Assembly: GCF_002860325.1 (NCBI RefSeq)
Contig: NZ_PKOJ01000001.1
Location: forward strand, 744,001 to 808,000
Length of the DNA: 64,000 nucleotides
Reading direction: 5' to 3'
From: Neptunicoccus cionae
GTDB taxonomy: Bacteria > Pseudomonadota > Alphaproteobacteria > Rhodobacterales > Rhodobacteraceae
Positions within the stretch are counted from its first letter, which is position 1; each line of letters begins with the position of its first letter. The notes under the pieces are model-generated. The model did not search any database. It saw only the letters and a program-made list of their open reading frames with translations, and was not told the origin of the DNA. Of this stretch, positions 43,245-52,799 are shown piece after piece. The position numbers and the translations under genes were made by a program.

Positions 43245-44549
43245 ATGCGTCTGACCCACCGCCGGGTTTTGAATGTGGCGGTGCCTATTGTGATTTCCAA
43301 TGCCACGGTTCCGATCCTCGGGGCGGTGGACACCGGCGTTGTGGGGCAGATGGGGCTGGCCGCCCCGATTGGTGCGGTCGGGATCGGGGCAATCATCCTC
43401 ACGGCGATCTACTGGATTTTCGGCTTTTTGCGGATGGGAACAGCTGGACTGACCGCGCAAGCCATCGGCGCGCGGGATCGGGGGGAGGTCTGCGCCCTTT
43501 TGGTGCGTAGCCTGATGATCGGCCTGCTGGCGGGCGTCGGGTTCATCCTGTTTCAGGTGCCGGTCTTTTCTGCGGCCTTTCTGATCGCGCCGGCCTCGCC
43601 CGAGGTGGAGGGGCTGGCGCAGGGGTATCTTGCCATTCGGGTCTGGAGCGCCCCTGCTGCCATTGCTATTTACGGGCTAACCGGCTGGCTGATCGCCCAT
43701 GAACGCACCAAGGCAGTACTTGTTTTGCAGATCTGGATGAACGGAGTGAACATCCTGCTGGACCTGCTGTTCGTTCTGCAACTGGGCTGGGGCGTAGAGG
43801 GTGTGGCAATTGCGACTGTCATTGCCGAAGCCAGCGGGCTGATGCTTGGCCTGTGGCTGGTGCGTGACGGATTTTCCGGTGATTACTGGCGCAACTGGGC
43901 AGTGGTGTTTGATCGCGTGATCCTGCGGCGCATGGCCTTGGTGAATTCGGACATTATGATCCGCTCGGTGCTGTTGCAGATCGGCTTTGTGTCATTCCTG
44001 TTTTTGGGGTCCTCTTTTGATGACACAACGCTGGCGGCAAATCAGGTGCTGATCCAGTTCCTGTTCATCACATCCCACGGCATGGACGGGTTTGCCTTTG
44101 CCGCTGAAGCGCTGATCGGGCAGGCGCTGGGCGCGAAGGACCGCACGTCCCTGCGGCGCAGCGTGGCGCTGACCAGCTTTTGGGCTGCGATCGTGATTGT
44201 TATCCTGTCGGTATTCTTCGCAGTCTGGGGCGGCTGGCTGATTGATCTGATGGCTAAAGCGCCTGCGGTGCAGGCAGAGGCGCGGGAGTATCTGTTTTGG
44301 ATGGTGCTGGCACCGTTTCTGGGCGGCCCGTCATGGATGCTGGATGGCATCTTTATCGGGGCGACCCGAAGCCGCGACATGCGCAATATGATGGTGGTGT
44401 CTTTTGCGATCTATCTGATGTCGGTCTGGTTGCTGCTTGGCCCGTTTGGAAACCACGGGCTTTGGGCCAGCCTGCTGATTTTCTTTGTCGCCCGCGGCGT
44501 GACCCTTGCTATCCGGTATCCGGCTCTGGAGAGGGATGCGGGCAGTTAA
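43245..44549 (+). CDS. MATE-family efflux transporter
   Basis: A 434-residue multidrug/toxic-compound exporter with about twelve hydrophobic helices in two MATE repeats. The ATG at 43245 follows GGAAGGCAGG; an in-frame TTG at 43203 would overlap the thioesterase and adds a proline-rich tail. It probably exports a metabolite or drug; the linked thioesterases do not define it. Confidence 0.9.
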   Translation: MRLTHRRVLNVAVPIVISNATVPILGAVDTGVVGQMGLAAPIGAVGIGAIILTAIYWIFGFLRMGTAGLTAQAIGARDRGEVCALLVRSLMIGLLAGVGFILFQVPVFSAAFLIAPASPEVEGLAQGYLAIRVWSAPAAIAIYGLTGWLIAHERTKAVLVLQIWMNGVNILLDLLFVLQLGWGVEGVAIATVIAEASGLMLGLWLVRDGFSGDYWRNWAVVFDRVILRRMALVNSDIMIRSVLLQIGFVSFLFLGSSFDDTTLAANQVLIQFLFITSHGMDGFAFAAEALIGQALGAKDRTSLRRSVALTSFWAAIVIVILSVFFAVWGGWLIDLMAKAPAVQAEAREYLFWMVLAPFLGGPSWMLDGIFIGATRSRDMRNMMVVSFAIYLMSVWLLLGPFGNHGLWASLLIFFVARGVTLAIRYPALERDAGS

Positions 44550-44562
44550 CAGCGCGGCTTAA

Positions 44563-44583
44563 GAGTATTTTGGGAACATTGAA
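44563..44583 (+). repeat. Intergenic repeat copy between MATE and arsC-like genes
   Basis: GAGTATTTTGGGAACATTGA plus one A lies 14 bp after the MATE stop and 9 bp before the arsC-like stop. It lacks the CGCCTCCGGCG hairpin seen in other copies. It again lies between convergent genes. Confidence 0.8.
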
Positions 44584-44592
44584 GTTTGTGGG

Positions 44593-44940
44593 CTAGCTGA
44601 ACAGGCCCAAGACAGCTTCCGGCGGGCGGCCAATGGCGGCGCGGTTGTTGGCAAAGACCACGGGGCGTTCGATCAGGATCGGGTTTTCTGCCATGGCCGC
44701 GATCAGCGTTGCTTCGTCGCCCGTCTTGGTCAGGCCGAGTTCGCGAAAGCGTTTCTCGCCGCTGCGCATCAGGTCAATCGCAGGGAGGCCCAGCAAGGCC
44801 AGTGCGTTTTCAAGCTCTGACTCGCTTGGCGGCGTTTCGAGATAGCGGATAATTTCGGGGGCGTGACCGGCCTCTGTCAACAGTTCCAGCGTCTGGCGGG
44901 ATTTGGAACATCTCGGATTGTGCCAGATTGTAACGCTCAT
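44593..44940 (-). CDS. arsC: Arsenate-reductase-family protein (ArsC/Spx type)
   Basis: A 115-residue thioredoxin-fold protein. [17 protein letters not shown] contains the ArsC Cys, LIERPVVF and [15 protein letters not shown] the C-terminal arginine region. ATG 44940 overlaps the pyrD stop, and GGAG lies upstream, so it is preferred to 44946. True arsenate reduction is possible, but many such genes are of unclear function without an ars operon; none is seen nearby. Confidence 0.88.
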   Translation of the reverse strand: MSVTIWHNPRCSKSRQTLELLTEAGHAPEIIRYLETPPSESELENALALLGLPAIDLMRSGEKRFRELGLTKTGDEATLIAAMAENPILIERPVVFANNRAAIGRPPEAVLGLFS

Positions 44941-45995
44941 AACCATTTCTCCTGTTGAGTGCCCACTGCATCGGCGACGCTTGCGAAACCGTCCTGTTCA
45001 AGCAACCGGTCAAGATCCCGCGCGATTTGGGAAGCAAGGGACAATCCCCCGTAAACAAGCGCCGTATAGAGTTGCACGGCAGAGGCGCCGGCGCGGATTT
45101 TGGCATAGGCTTGTTCTGCATTGGAAACACCACCGACGCCGATCAGCGGGATTTTGTCGCCGGTCAAATGGCCAAGCTGTGCCAGTATGCGGGTGGAACG
45201 TTCAAACAGGGGTTGACCCGAAAGTCCGCCTTGCTGATCCCGATCCGCGCTGCGCAGGCCTTCTCGGGACAGCGTTGTGTTGGTGGCGATGATCCCGCTG
45301 ATGCCGCTGGATGTAGCGACTTCCGCGATGTCTTCGAGATCCGCGCTGTTAAGATCAGGCGCGATCTTGAGGAAAACCGGCAGGGGACGCTCCAGCGCGG
45401 CGCGGGTTTGCATCACGTCAGACAGCAGCGAGGCAAGGGCCGCTTTGCCCTGCAAGTCCCGCAGTTTCTCGGTGTTGGGCGAAGAGACATTCACAGTCGC
45501 AAAGTCGATATAGGGTGCACAGCGTTCCAGCACCTTGCAGAAATCGGCGGCCTTATCCTCTGTCGTTTTATTGGCGCCAAGGTTCAGACCGGCGATGCCG
45601 CTGTCGCTGCGCTGTGCAAGCCGGTTGGCGATCGCTTCGGCCCCGTCGTTGTTAAAGCCGAAACGGTTGATGGCAGCGGCGTCTTCGCGCAGGCGGAACA
45701 GGCGGGGTTTGTCATTGCCGCTTTGCGGTTTTGGGGTGGCTGCGCCCACTTCGATAAAGCCGAAGCCCGATTGCAGCAGCGGTGCAACGGCGGTGGCGTT
45801 CTTGTCAAATCCGGCCGCCAGCCCGATCGGGTTGGGCAGGGACAAGCCGGCCAGCGAGGTTTGCAGGCGCGGAGAGGTGACAGGGCCGGATTTCGGCGTT
45901 AGACCCAGTTGCAACGCCTTGATGGCGAGCCCGTGGCCGGTTTCGGGGTCAATCCGGTACATGGCCGCCAGTGCCAGACGCTCTGCCAGTGTCAT
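44937..45995 (-). CDS. pyrD: Dihydroorotate dehydrogenase (quinone), class 2
   Basis: A 352-residue membrane-associated flavoenzyme of de novo pyrimidine synthesis. It has the class-2 N-terminal extension, then [51 protein letters not shown] (catalytic Ser region), [13 protein letters not shown] and [29 protein letters not shown] for FMN. It overlaps the DUF952 gene by 4 bp and the arsC-like gene by 4 bp. Confidence 0.95.
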   Translation of the reverse strand: MTLAERLALAAMYRIDPETGHGLAIKALQLGLTPKSGPVTSPRLQTSLAGLSLPNPIGLAAGFDKNATAVAPLLQSGFGFIEVGAATPKPQSGNDKPRLFRLREDAAAINRFGFNNDGAEAIANRLAQRSDSGIAGLNLGANKTTEDKAADFCKVLERCAPYIDFATVNVSSPNTEKLRDLQGKAALASLLSDVMQTRAALERPLPVFLKIAPDLNSADLEDIAEVATSSGISGIIATNTTLSREGLRSADRDQQGGLSGQPLFERSTRILAQLGHLTGDKIPLIGVGGVSNAEQAYAKIRAGASAVQLYTALVYGGLSLASQIARDLDRLLEQDGFASVADAVGTQQEKWL

Positions 45996-46327
45996 GTCAT
46001 CTTCACCGGAAAGTCATGACCGTCCGCGCCAAGGGGCAGTTCTTCGGCCCAAGCGACATGGTCTATGCGGAACGGCGCGTAGAGGTGGGGGAATTTCGCC
46101 CCGCCGCGGGAGGTTTCCCATTCCAGTTTTTCCATCGCTTCTGTATCTGCGGCAATCAGCCAGAGGCCGGTTTCCCCCGCAAAATGGCGGGCGGCGGTTT
46201 CGCGGGCCTGTTCACGGGTGGAGAAATGAACAAAGCCGTCGGCCAGATCCACCGGCGCACCCAGCGTTTCGCCTGCGGCCTGCATCGCGGCCCATTCATC
46301 GGAGCGGAAGATTTTATAGATAAGCAT
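45992..46327 (-). CDS. DUF952 protein
   Basis: A 111-residue DUF952 domain, ADP-ribosyltransferase-like in fold. It shows [34 protein letters not shown] and [21 protein letters not shown], all family features. ATG 46327 gives the family start MLIYKIF. It is coupled to pyrD. Biochemical role unknown. Confidence 0.88.
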   Translation of the reverse strand: MLIYKIFRSDEWAAMQAAGETLGAPVDLADGFVHFSTREQARETAARHFAGETGLWLIAADTEAMEKLEWETSRGGAKFPHLYAPFRIDHVAWAEELPLGADGHDFPVKMT

Positions 46328-46431
46328 GGGCGCGTGATGCCGCGAGTCCGGCTTCACGTCAAGGTGGATTGATGCTCGACAGGGGGGCGGAACCGTGCGA
46401 CCGCTGGTCGGGATACATCAAGGAGCGTGAA

Positions 46432-47805
46432 ATGTCCCAATCCCGTGACCTGACGACAGGGCCGGTTTCCGGTCATTTCCGGACATTGGCAGTGCCAATG
46501 GCCATCGGTATGGTGTTCACGACACTTTATAATGTGGTGGATACGTTTTACGCCGGTATGATCTCCACTGATGCGCAGGCCGGACTGGCGATTTCCTTTC
46601 AGGTGTTCTTTGTCATGATCGCCTTCGGCTTCGGGCTGAATGCAGCGCTGAATGCGCTGGTGGGTAAGGCGCTGGGGGAAAAGCGGGGCGGGCAGGCCAA
46701 ACGGATTGCCTGTCAGGGGATCACCTATTCCATACTGGCCTCGGCTGTTCTGGCAGTGGTTGGCTTTATTGCGATGCCTTATATGCTGGCGATTGTCTCT
46801 GAACCGGGTGCCTACCGCGCGGCCGGACAGTCCTATTTGCAGGTCCTGCTATTCGCTGCGCCAAGCTTTCTGGTGGCTTTCAGTGCAAATGGCATCCTCG
46901 GGGCGCAGGGTGATATGAAATCCATGCAGCACGCGCAGATCGCCTCTTTTTTTGTGAACCTCGGGCTGAACCCTCTGTTTATCTTCGGCATTCCCGGCGT
47001 CATCGACGGCATCGGATTTAACGGAATTGCCCTGTCCACTGCGGTCAGTCAGACGGGGGTGATGGTGTTTATCCTTTACCGTGTGTTTACCTCGGATGTG
47101 ATGGCACACAAGCAAACAGCGGTGTTCCGGCCCCGCGCCAAATGGATCAACCAGATCACGCAACAGGCGCTGCCGACCAGTTTCACCATGATTGTCATGA
47201 TGCTCGCTGGTTTTGTCGTGCAGTATTTCCTCAAGGGTTTTGGCGGGGCTGCGGTGGCGGCATATGGCATCGGGCTGCGGGTGGAACAGCTTGTCCTTTT
47301 GCCCGGCTTCGGGTTAACGGGGGCCTTGTTGCCGATTGTGGCGCAGAACTTCGGGGCAGGGAATTTCGACCGTGTGCGAGAGGCATTGTGGTTCTGCTGC
47401 AAGGCAGGGATTGTGCTGATGTTTTGCGGATCGGTGGTACTGTGGGTGGCTGCACCCTATGCCGTTGCAGTGTTCAGTGACGATCCTGAAGTGATCCGCA
47501 TCGGCGCGCAATATCTGCGCGTGGACGGGTTCATCCTTCCGGTTTACATCGTACTGTTCGCGATGAATTCGTTTCTGCAGGCGCTGCAAAAGCCGGTTTA
47601 TACGCTTTGGGTCGGGATTTACCGGCAAGGGTTGGCAGTATTCTGCTTCAGCTGGCTGTTTGTGCGGGTTCTGGACCTTGGCACATGGGGCGTATGGTTT
47701 GGTATCGCGGTTGCCGTGGTTTCAGGCTTGGGCCTGTCCCTGTGGCTTAGTGCGCGTGTGGCGAGTCAACAGATCGGTGGTTGGCGTGCGTGGGTTCAGC
47801 CGTAG
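46432..47805 (+). CDS. MATE-family efflux transporter 2
   Basis: A 457-residue MATE exporter with the two-repeat helix pattern, beginning SGHFRTLAVPMAIGMVFTTLYNVVDTFYAGMIS. The ATG 46432 follows AAGGAG; the longer frame is not family-like. It differs from the other MATE in this window and is a separate subfamily. Substrate unknown. Its end overlaps the convergent small gene by 10 bp. Confidence 0.92.
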   Translation: MSQSRDLTTGPVSGHFRTLAVPMAIGMVFTTLYNVVDTFYAGMISTDAQAGLAISFQVFFVMIAFGFGLNAALNALVGKALGEKRGGQAKRIACQGITYSILASAVLAVVGFIAMPYMLAIVSEPGAYRAAGQSYLQVLLFAAPSFLVAFSANGILGAQGDMKSMQHAQIASFFVNLGLNPLFIFGIPGVIDGIGFNGIALSTAVSQTGVMVFILYRVFTSDVMAHKQTAVFRPRAKWINQITQQALPTSFTMIVMMLAGFVVQYFLKGFGGAAVAAYGIGLRVEQLVLLPGFGLTGALLPIVAQNFGAGNFDRVREALWFCCKAGIVLMFCGSVVLWVAAPYAVAVFSDDPEVIRIGAQYLRVDGFILPVYIVLFAMNSFLQALQKPVYTLWVGIYRQGLAVFCFSWLFVRVLDLGTWGVWFGIAVAVVSGLGLSLWLSARVASQQIGGWRAWVQP

Positions 47806-47999
47806 CGGGCCTGTAGGACGTTGAACAGGGCACCTTTACGGGGGGCCTGTTCCTTTTCGTCCGGTCGCGACGGGAGTACTTCGGCTTTGGCCCGCAGGGT
47901 TTGGGATGTGCGCAGGACATGCGGGTCCGGTGCGTTGGTGCATGTGTCTTCATGCGGTTGTTTGCGCGGATTTTCTGTGGGGTGGTACTGGGATGCCAT
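47796..47999 (-). CDS. Short conserved-looking hypothetical protein
   Basis: A 67-residue polar protein (MASQYHPTENPRKQPHEDTC..., ending ALFNVLQARYG) with a weak AGAGG site. No domain or signal was recognised. The composition is ordinary and the C-terminus looks structured, so it may be real. It overlaps the MATE stop by 10 bp. Confidence 0.5.
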   Translation of the reverse strand: MASQYHPTENPRKQPHEDTCTNAPDPHVLRTSQTLRAKAEVLPSRPDEKEQAPRKGALFNVLQARYG

Positions 48000-48157
48000 T
48001 TGCTCTGCCTCTGAAATGACGCGCCACTCTGCGGGGCGCTAGCAGGTTCAGCCTGCTGGCGGATTCGGGCAGAAATGCGGCGTGCTGGCGGGGCGGATGC
48101 CGCGGCTTTGTGATAAATGCAACAGATTTGTGACGAAAAGGTCGCGCTTCCTTTAGG

Positions 48158-48682
48158 TCACTTCGGGTTGGGGCGCTGCATAACAATCGTATCGCCGCCC
48201 ATATAGTGGGCCGTGTGCGATTTTCTGTATCCGAGTCGCTCTGCCAGTTTCTGCGAGACATCATGTGCCGGATGAAAAATCGCGACAGTTTGGTCAAAAC
48301 GGGTATCGGCCCAATCGAGTGCCGCGTTCATGGCTTCGCGGGCAAAGCCTTGCCCCTGCGCCCAGGGTGCGAGCACCCAGCCTGCTTCGGGGGTGTCGCC
48401 AAGTGCAGGGCGGATGTCCCGCTTGTAGTTGGCAAAGCCGATTTCACCGACAAAACGTTCGTCGTGGGTCGTCACGCACCAATATCCGAACCCCAACATC
48501 TGCCAGTGTCCGGCGTAGCGCAGAAAGCGGGACCAGCTTTCGGCAGGGGTGGCCGGTTCGGGCAAGATGTATTTGCTGACCTTCGGGTCAGCCCACATCG
48601 CCGCAGAGTCTGCGTAATCCTGCAAGCGATGTGCTCGCAGGATCAGCCGTTCCGTGTTCAACTTTGGTGCGGCGGTCAGCAT
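48158..48682 (-). CDS. RimJ/RimL-type GNAT acetyltransferase
   Basis: A 174-residue GNAT. LNTERLILRAHRLQDYADSAAMW is the N-terminal RimL-type start, VTTHDERFVGEIGFANYKRD a core strand, and GWVLAPWAQGQGFAREAMNAALDWAD the acetyl-CoA loop (QGQGFA). It probably acetylates a protein N-terminus or small molecule. It is separated from thrS by 6 bp. Confidence 0.9.
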   Translation of the reverse strand: MLTAAPKLNTERLILRAHRLQDYADSAAMWADPKVSKYILPEPATPAESWSRFLRYAGHWQMLGFGYWCVTTHDERFVGEIGFANYKRDIRPALGDTPEAGWVLAPWAQGQGFAREAMNAALDWADTRFDQTVAIFHPAHDVSQKLAERLGYRKSHTAHYMGGDTIVMQRPNPK

Positions 48683-48688
48683 CCTGAC

Positions 48689-50635
48689 CTAGCGCATGTC
48701 CGGAGGTGTAGCCTCGGCCGAGAGGTCTGACAGCACTGCGTCCAGCGCCTGAACCGAGGTTTGCTTTTCCCCCAGTCGGCGTACAGAAACCGTGCGCTCC
48801 TCGACTTCCTTCATGCCGATCGCAAGGATCACCGGAACCTTGCCAAGGGAATGTTCACGGACTTTGTAGTTGATCTTTTCGTTGCGGATATCCGCCTCGG
48901 CGCGCACGCCTGTAGCGCGCAACGCGGCAACCACTTCGTGGACGTAATCATTCGCGTCTGAAATAATCGACGCCACAACAACCTGACGCGGGGCCAGCCA
49001 GAACGGCAGCTTGCCTGCGTGGGATTCGATCAGGATACCGATGAACCGTTCAAACGAACCAAGGGTCGCGCGGTGCAGCATCACAGGGCGGTGTTTGTTA
49101 CCGTCCTGCCCGATAAAGGTGGCGTCCAGCCGCTCGGGAAGCACAAAATCCACCTGATGGGTGCCGCACTGCCAGTCACGCCCGATGGCGTCGGTCAGAA
49201 CGAATTCCAGTTTAGGGCCGTAGAAAGCACCTTCACCGGGGTTCAGTTCCGGCTCGATCCCTGCCTTACGGGTGGCAGACAACAGCGCTTCTTCCGCCTT
49301 GTCCCAAACCTCGTCCGAGCCTGAGCGCGTTTCGGGACGATCCGAGAATTTCACCTTGAAGCTTTCAAATCCGAGGTCTTTGTAAACCTTGGACAGAAAC
49401 TCGATATAGATTGCGGTCTCAGATTCGATCTGGTCTTCGGCACAGAAGATGTGACCGTCATCCTGCGTAAAGCCGCGCACCCGCATGATGCCGTGCAAGG
49501 CGCCGGACGGTTCGTAGCGGTTGCAGGAACCGAACTCCGCCATGCGCAGCGGCAGGTCGCGATAGGATTTCAGGCCCTGATTGAAAATCTGCACGTGGCA
49601 CGGGCAGTTCATCGGCTTCAGGGCGTTGACCGCTTTTTCGCGGGCGTGTTCTTCATCCACTTCGACGATGAACATGTTTTCCTGATACTTTTCCCAGTGA
49701 CCCGAGGCTTCCCAGAGCTTGCGGTCCACCACCTGAGGGGTGTTCACCTCTACATAGCCGTTCTTGTCCTGCATCCGGCGCATGTAGTCTTGCAGTGCGG
49801 TGTAGATTTTCCAGCCGTTCGGGTGCCAGAAAATCTGGCCCGGTGCCTCTTCCTGCATGTGGAACAGGTCCATTTCGCGGCCCAGCTTGCGGTGGTCCCG
49901 TTTCGCGGCCTCTTCCAGCATCAGAAGATGGGCTTTCAGGTCATTCTTGTTCTTGAAAGCCACGCCATAGATGCGTTGCAGCATGGCGTTGTTGGAATCC
50001 CCGCGCCAGTAGGCCCCTGCCACCGACATCAGCTTGAAACTGTCACCCGGAACCTGACCGGTGTGTTGCAGGTGCGGACCACGGCAAAGATCCTGCCAGT
50101 CCCCGTGCCAGTACATGCGCAAGGGTTCATCACCCGGAATGGCATCGATCAGTTCAACCTTATAGGGTTCGTTATTGTCCTTGTAGAACTGGACAGCGCG
50201 GTCGCGGTCCCAGACTTCTGTGGTCACAGGCTCGCGTTTGTTGATGATCTCGCGCATTTTCTTTTCAATCGCGCCGAGGTCTTCGGGGGTGAAAGGCTCT
50301 TCGCGGTCGAAATCGTAATACCAGCCGTCTTTGATCACAGGGCCGATGGTGACTTTTACATCAGGCCAGATTTCCTGCACGGCGCGGGCCATGATATGGG
50401 CGCAGTCGTGGCGGATCAGTTCAAGCGCCTGAGCATCGTCCTTGATGGTGTAAATCGCGAAGTCTGCGTCTTCGTCGATACTGCGGGACAGGTCGCGGTG
50501 TTCGCCGTTTACGGAGCAGGAAAACGCGGCTTTGGACAGGGATTTGGATATATCCGCGGCCACTTCTGCGCCGGTGATCCCTGCGGGGTAAACGCGCTCT
50601 GCGCCATCGGGAAGGGTAAGGGTAATGTCGGCCAT
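48689..50635 (-). CDS. thrS: Threonyl-tRNA synthetase
   Basis: A 648-residue class II synthetase. Order: TGS domain ([19 protein letters not shown]), editing domain with [16 protein letters not shown], catalytic core with [21 protein letters not shown] and zinc ligands Cys/His, motif 3-like [17 protein letters not shown] and the anticodon-binding domain ending in [11 protein letters not shown]. Length matches the family. No T-box or attenuator was seen in the 223-bp upstream region shared with rluE. Confidence 0.96.
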   Translation of the reverse strand: MADITLTLPDGAERVYPAGITGAEVAADISKSLSKAAFSCSVNGEHRDLSRSIDEDADFAIYTIKDDAQALELIRHDCAHIMARAVQEIWPDVKVTIGPVIKDGWYYDFDREEPFTPEDLGAIEKKMREIINKREPVTTEVWDRDRAVQFYKDNNEPYKVELIDAIPGDEPLRMYWHGDWQDLCRGPHLQHTGQVPGDSFKLMSVAGAYWRGDSNNAMLQRIYGVAFKNKNDLKAHLLMLEEAAKRDHRKLGREMDLFHMQEEAPGQIFWHPNGWKIYTALQDYMRRMQDKNGYVEVNTPQVVDRKLWEASGHWEKYQENMFIVEVDEEHAREKAVNALKPMNCPCHVQIFNQGLKSYRDLPLRMAEFGSCNRYEPSGALHGIMRVRGFTQDDGHIFCAEDQIESETAIYIEFLSKVYKDLGFESFKVKFSDRPETRSGSDEVWDKAEEALLSATRKAGIEPELNPGEGAFYGPKLEFVLTDAIGRDWQCGTHQVDFVLPERLDATFIGQDGNKHRPVMLHRATLGSFERFIGILIESHAGKLPFWLAPRQVVVASIISDANDYVHEVVAALRATGVRAEADIRNEKINYKVREHSLGKVPVILAIGMKEVEERTVSVRRLGEKQTSVQALDAVLSDLSAEATPPDMR

Positions 50636-50858
50636 TTGTCGGCTCCTCCATCATTTTGGCGCCTACGAAACGCCCGGTTGCGGTTATGTTGCCGCGGTTC
50701 TGGAGATTCCCTGCGTCCTTGTCAAGATTTGGAATTGTCTTTCAGACGGTTGCACGTGCTTGCAGCTTCATGCACTAGTTTGGCAAGACACGAACCCAAG
50801 GCTCTGTTGTGTAGTGCAGCAGACAGATGGCCCCGCGTCAAAGCAACAGGCAAGCCGC

Positions 50859-51392
50859 ATGACCACGATCCTTTTCAACAAACCCTTCAACGTGCTGTCG
50901 CAGTTTACCTCTGAAGGGGGGCATCGCAGTCTGGCAGAGTTCATTAACAAGCCCGGTGTCTATGCTGCGGGTCGGCTGGATCGGGACAGCGAGGGGCTTT
51001 TGGTCCTTACAGATGACGGAAAGCTGCAAAACCGTATCGCATCGCCGAAGTTCATAGCGCCGAAAACCTACTGGGTGCAGGTCGAGCGCGAACCCGATGA
51101 CGCGGCCCTTGCGGCCCTGCGCAAGGGTGTCACCCTGAAAGATGGCCTAACCGCCCCGGCAGAGTGCGAGCGGATGGCAGAACCTGCGGGCCTGTGGACC
51201 CGTGACCCGCCGGTCCGTTTCCGCAAATCCGTGCCGGATTGCTGGATTTCCCTGACCATTCGGGAAGGACGCAACCGGCAGGTGCGGCGCATGACAGCAG
51301 CCGTCGGTCATCCGACGCTGCGTCTGATCCGCTATTCCGTTGGCGACTGGACGCTCGACGGGTTAGAACCGGGACAATGGCAGGAGATTTAA
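50859..51392 (+). CDS. rluE: 23S rRNA pseudouridine synthase RluE-type
   Basis: A 177-residue RsuA-family pseudouridine synthase. The catalytic Asp is in [19 protein letters not shown], and [18 protein letters not shown] is the second core motif. It lacks the N-terminal S4 domain, as expected for RluE. The ATG 50859 gives the normal start [12 protein letters not shown]; the open frame upstream is not family-like. The next gene starts directly at the stop. Confidence 0.93.
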   Translation: MTTILFNKPFNVLSQFTSEGGHRSLAEFINKPGVYAAGRLDRDSEGLLVLTDDGKLQNRIASPKFIAPKTYWVQVEREPDDAALAALRKGVTLKDGLTAPAECERMAEPAGLWTRDPPVRFRKSVPDCWISLTIREGRNRQVRRMTAAVGHPTLRLIRYSVGDWTLDGLEPGQWQEI

Positions 51393-52130
51393 ATGGTTGA
51401 TTATCTGGAAGCAAACGGACGGCGCATTGCCTACCACAAGACGGCTGGGACCGGACCGGGGATCGTGTTTCTGGGCGGTTTCAAGTCCGATATGGAAGGC
51501 ACCAAAGCCGTTTATCTGGAAGACTGGGCGAAAGCACGGGGGCGGGCGTTCCTGCGGTTTGACTATTCCGGTCACGGCGAAAGCTCCGAGGCGTTTACAG
51601 ACGGATGCATAGGGGACTGGTCGGCGGATGCGCTGGCGGTTCTGGACCAGTTGACAGAAGGGCCTCAGGTTCTTGTCGGCAGTTCAATGGGCGGCTGGAT
51701 GTCTTTGCTGGTGGCCCGCGCACAACCCGAGCGGATCAAGGGGCTGGTGGGCATTGCCGCTGCACCGGACTTCACCGAAGACAGCATGTGGGCGGGGTTC
51801 GACGGGGCGCAGCGCACGGCATTGATTGAACGGGGGCGGGTGGAACTGCCCAGTGAATACGATGACGGGCCTTACGTTATCACCCGTAAACTGATTGAGG
51901 ACGGGCGCAACCATCTGGTTCTGCGCGACCCGCTGAACCTGCCGTTTCCGGTGCGCCTGCTGCATGGTACGGCAGATACGGATGTGGCAATGTCCGTGCC
52001 GCTGCGCATTCTGGACCACGCAACCGGCGGGGATATCAGACTGACCTTCGTAAAGGGGGCAGATCACCGGTTTTCCGACATTGCCTGCCTGCAACTGATT
52101 TTGGACGCAGTGGAAGACGTAAGCTCATGA
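51393..52130 (+). CDS. Alpha/beta hydrolase
   Basis: A 245-residue serine hydrolase. It has the oxyanion-type GPGIVFLGGFKSDMEGTKA, the nucleophile elbow VGSSMGGWMSLLVA (Ser about residue 98), LHGTADTDVAMSVP (Asp) and KGADHRFSD (His). It follows rluE with no gap and overlaps nitroreductase by 4 bp. Probably an esterase/acyl-peptidase-like enzyme; substrate unknown. Confidence 0.88.
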   Translation: MVDYLEANGRRIAYHKTAGTGPGIVFLGGFKSDMEGTKAVYLEDWAKARGRAFLRFDYSGHGESSEAFTDGCIGDWSADALAVLDQLTEGPQVLVGSSMGGWMSLLVARAQPERIKGLVGIAAAPDFTEDSMWAGFDGAQRTALIERGRVELPSEYDDGPYVITRKLIEDGRNHLVLRDPLNLPFPVRLLHGTADTDVAMSVPLRILDHATGGDIRLTFVKGADHRFSDIACLQLILDAVEDVSS

Positions 52131-52789
52131 ATGTTTCACAAGCCGTAGCACAACGCCGCTCCTGCCGCGCGTTTCTGGAGCAGCCGGTCGATCCCGATCT
52201 GGTGCGCGAAGTCCTTGTCAAGGCAGCCCGCGCCGCATCGGGCGGGAACGTGCAGCCGTGGCGGCTCTATCTGTTGCATGGCGACCGCATGGCGGATTTC
52301 AAAGCGCAGATGGCTGAACGTTCGGCGAAGGGTTTAGTCGATGCACCGGAGTATCCGGTTTATCCTTCCCCGATGAAGGAACCCTACCGCAGTCAGCGGT
52401 TTGGCGTCGGGGAAACCATGTATGCCCGACTGGGCATCCCGCGAGAGAACAAACAGAAGCGGCTGGAATGGTTTGCCAACAACTTCCAGTTTTTCGGGGC
52501 GCCGGTAGCGGCGTTTCTTTTCGTGGATCGGGACATGGGCGCGGCCCAGTGGAGCGATCTTGGCGGGTATCTTGCTACAGTCATGCTCCTGCTGGAGGAA
52601 GCAGGGCTCGGTTCCTGTCCGCAGGAGGCGTGGTGCACACAGCATAAATTCGTGTCGGATTTTGTCTCTGCTCCGGCGGAAGAAATGCTGTTCGCGGGTC
52701 TGGCCATCGGACTGCCTGACACGGCCCATCCTGTGAATGGCTTCATGTCAGAACGTGCTGAGCCGGAAGTGTGGTTGCGGGACGCCTGA
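52127..52789 (+). CDS. Nitroreductase-family FMN oxidoreductase
   Basis: A 220-residue nitroreductase. RRSCRAFLEQPVDPDLVREVL is the FMN-binding start, ARAASGGNVQPWRLYLLHG the second FMN segment and GSCPQEAW a substrate-pocket region. It would use NAD(P)H to reduce a quinone or nitro compound. Coupled to the upstream hydrolase; the RND pump ends 10 bp away on the opposite strand. Confidence 0.9.
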   Translation: MNVSQAVAQRRSCRAFLEQPVDPDLVREVLVKAARAASGGNVQPWRLYLLHGDRMADFKAQMAERSAKGLVDAPEYPVYPSPMKEPYRSQRFGVGETMYARLGIPRENKQKRLEWFANNFQFFGAPVAAFLFVDRDMGAAQWSDLGGYLATVMLLLEEAGLGSCPQEAWCTQHKFVSDFVSAPAEEMLFAGLAIGLPDTAHPVNGFMSERAEPEVWLRDA

Positions 52790-52799
52790 ACTTATTGAT

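Noticed and set aside
44593-44940. Arsenic-resistance island
   Set aside because: Only an isolated ArsC-like gene is present; no arsR, arsB/acr3 or arsH is nearby.
50636-50858. Possible T-box, attenuator or sigma70 promoter upstream of thrS
   Set aside because: A TTGACA is visible on the minus strand, but no good -10, T-box sequence or alternative stem was found.
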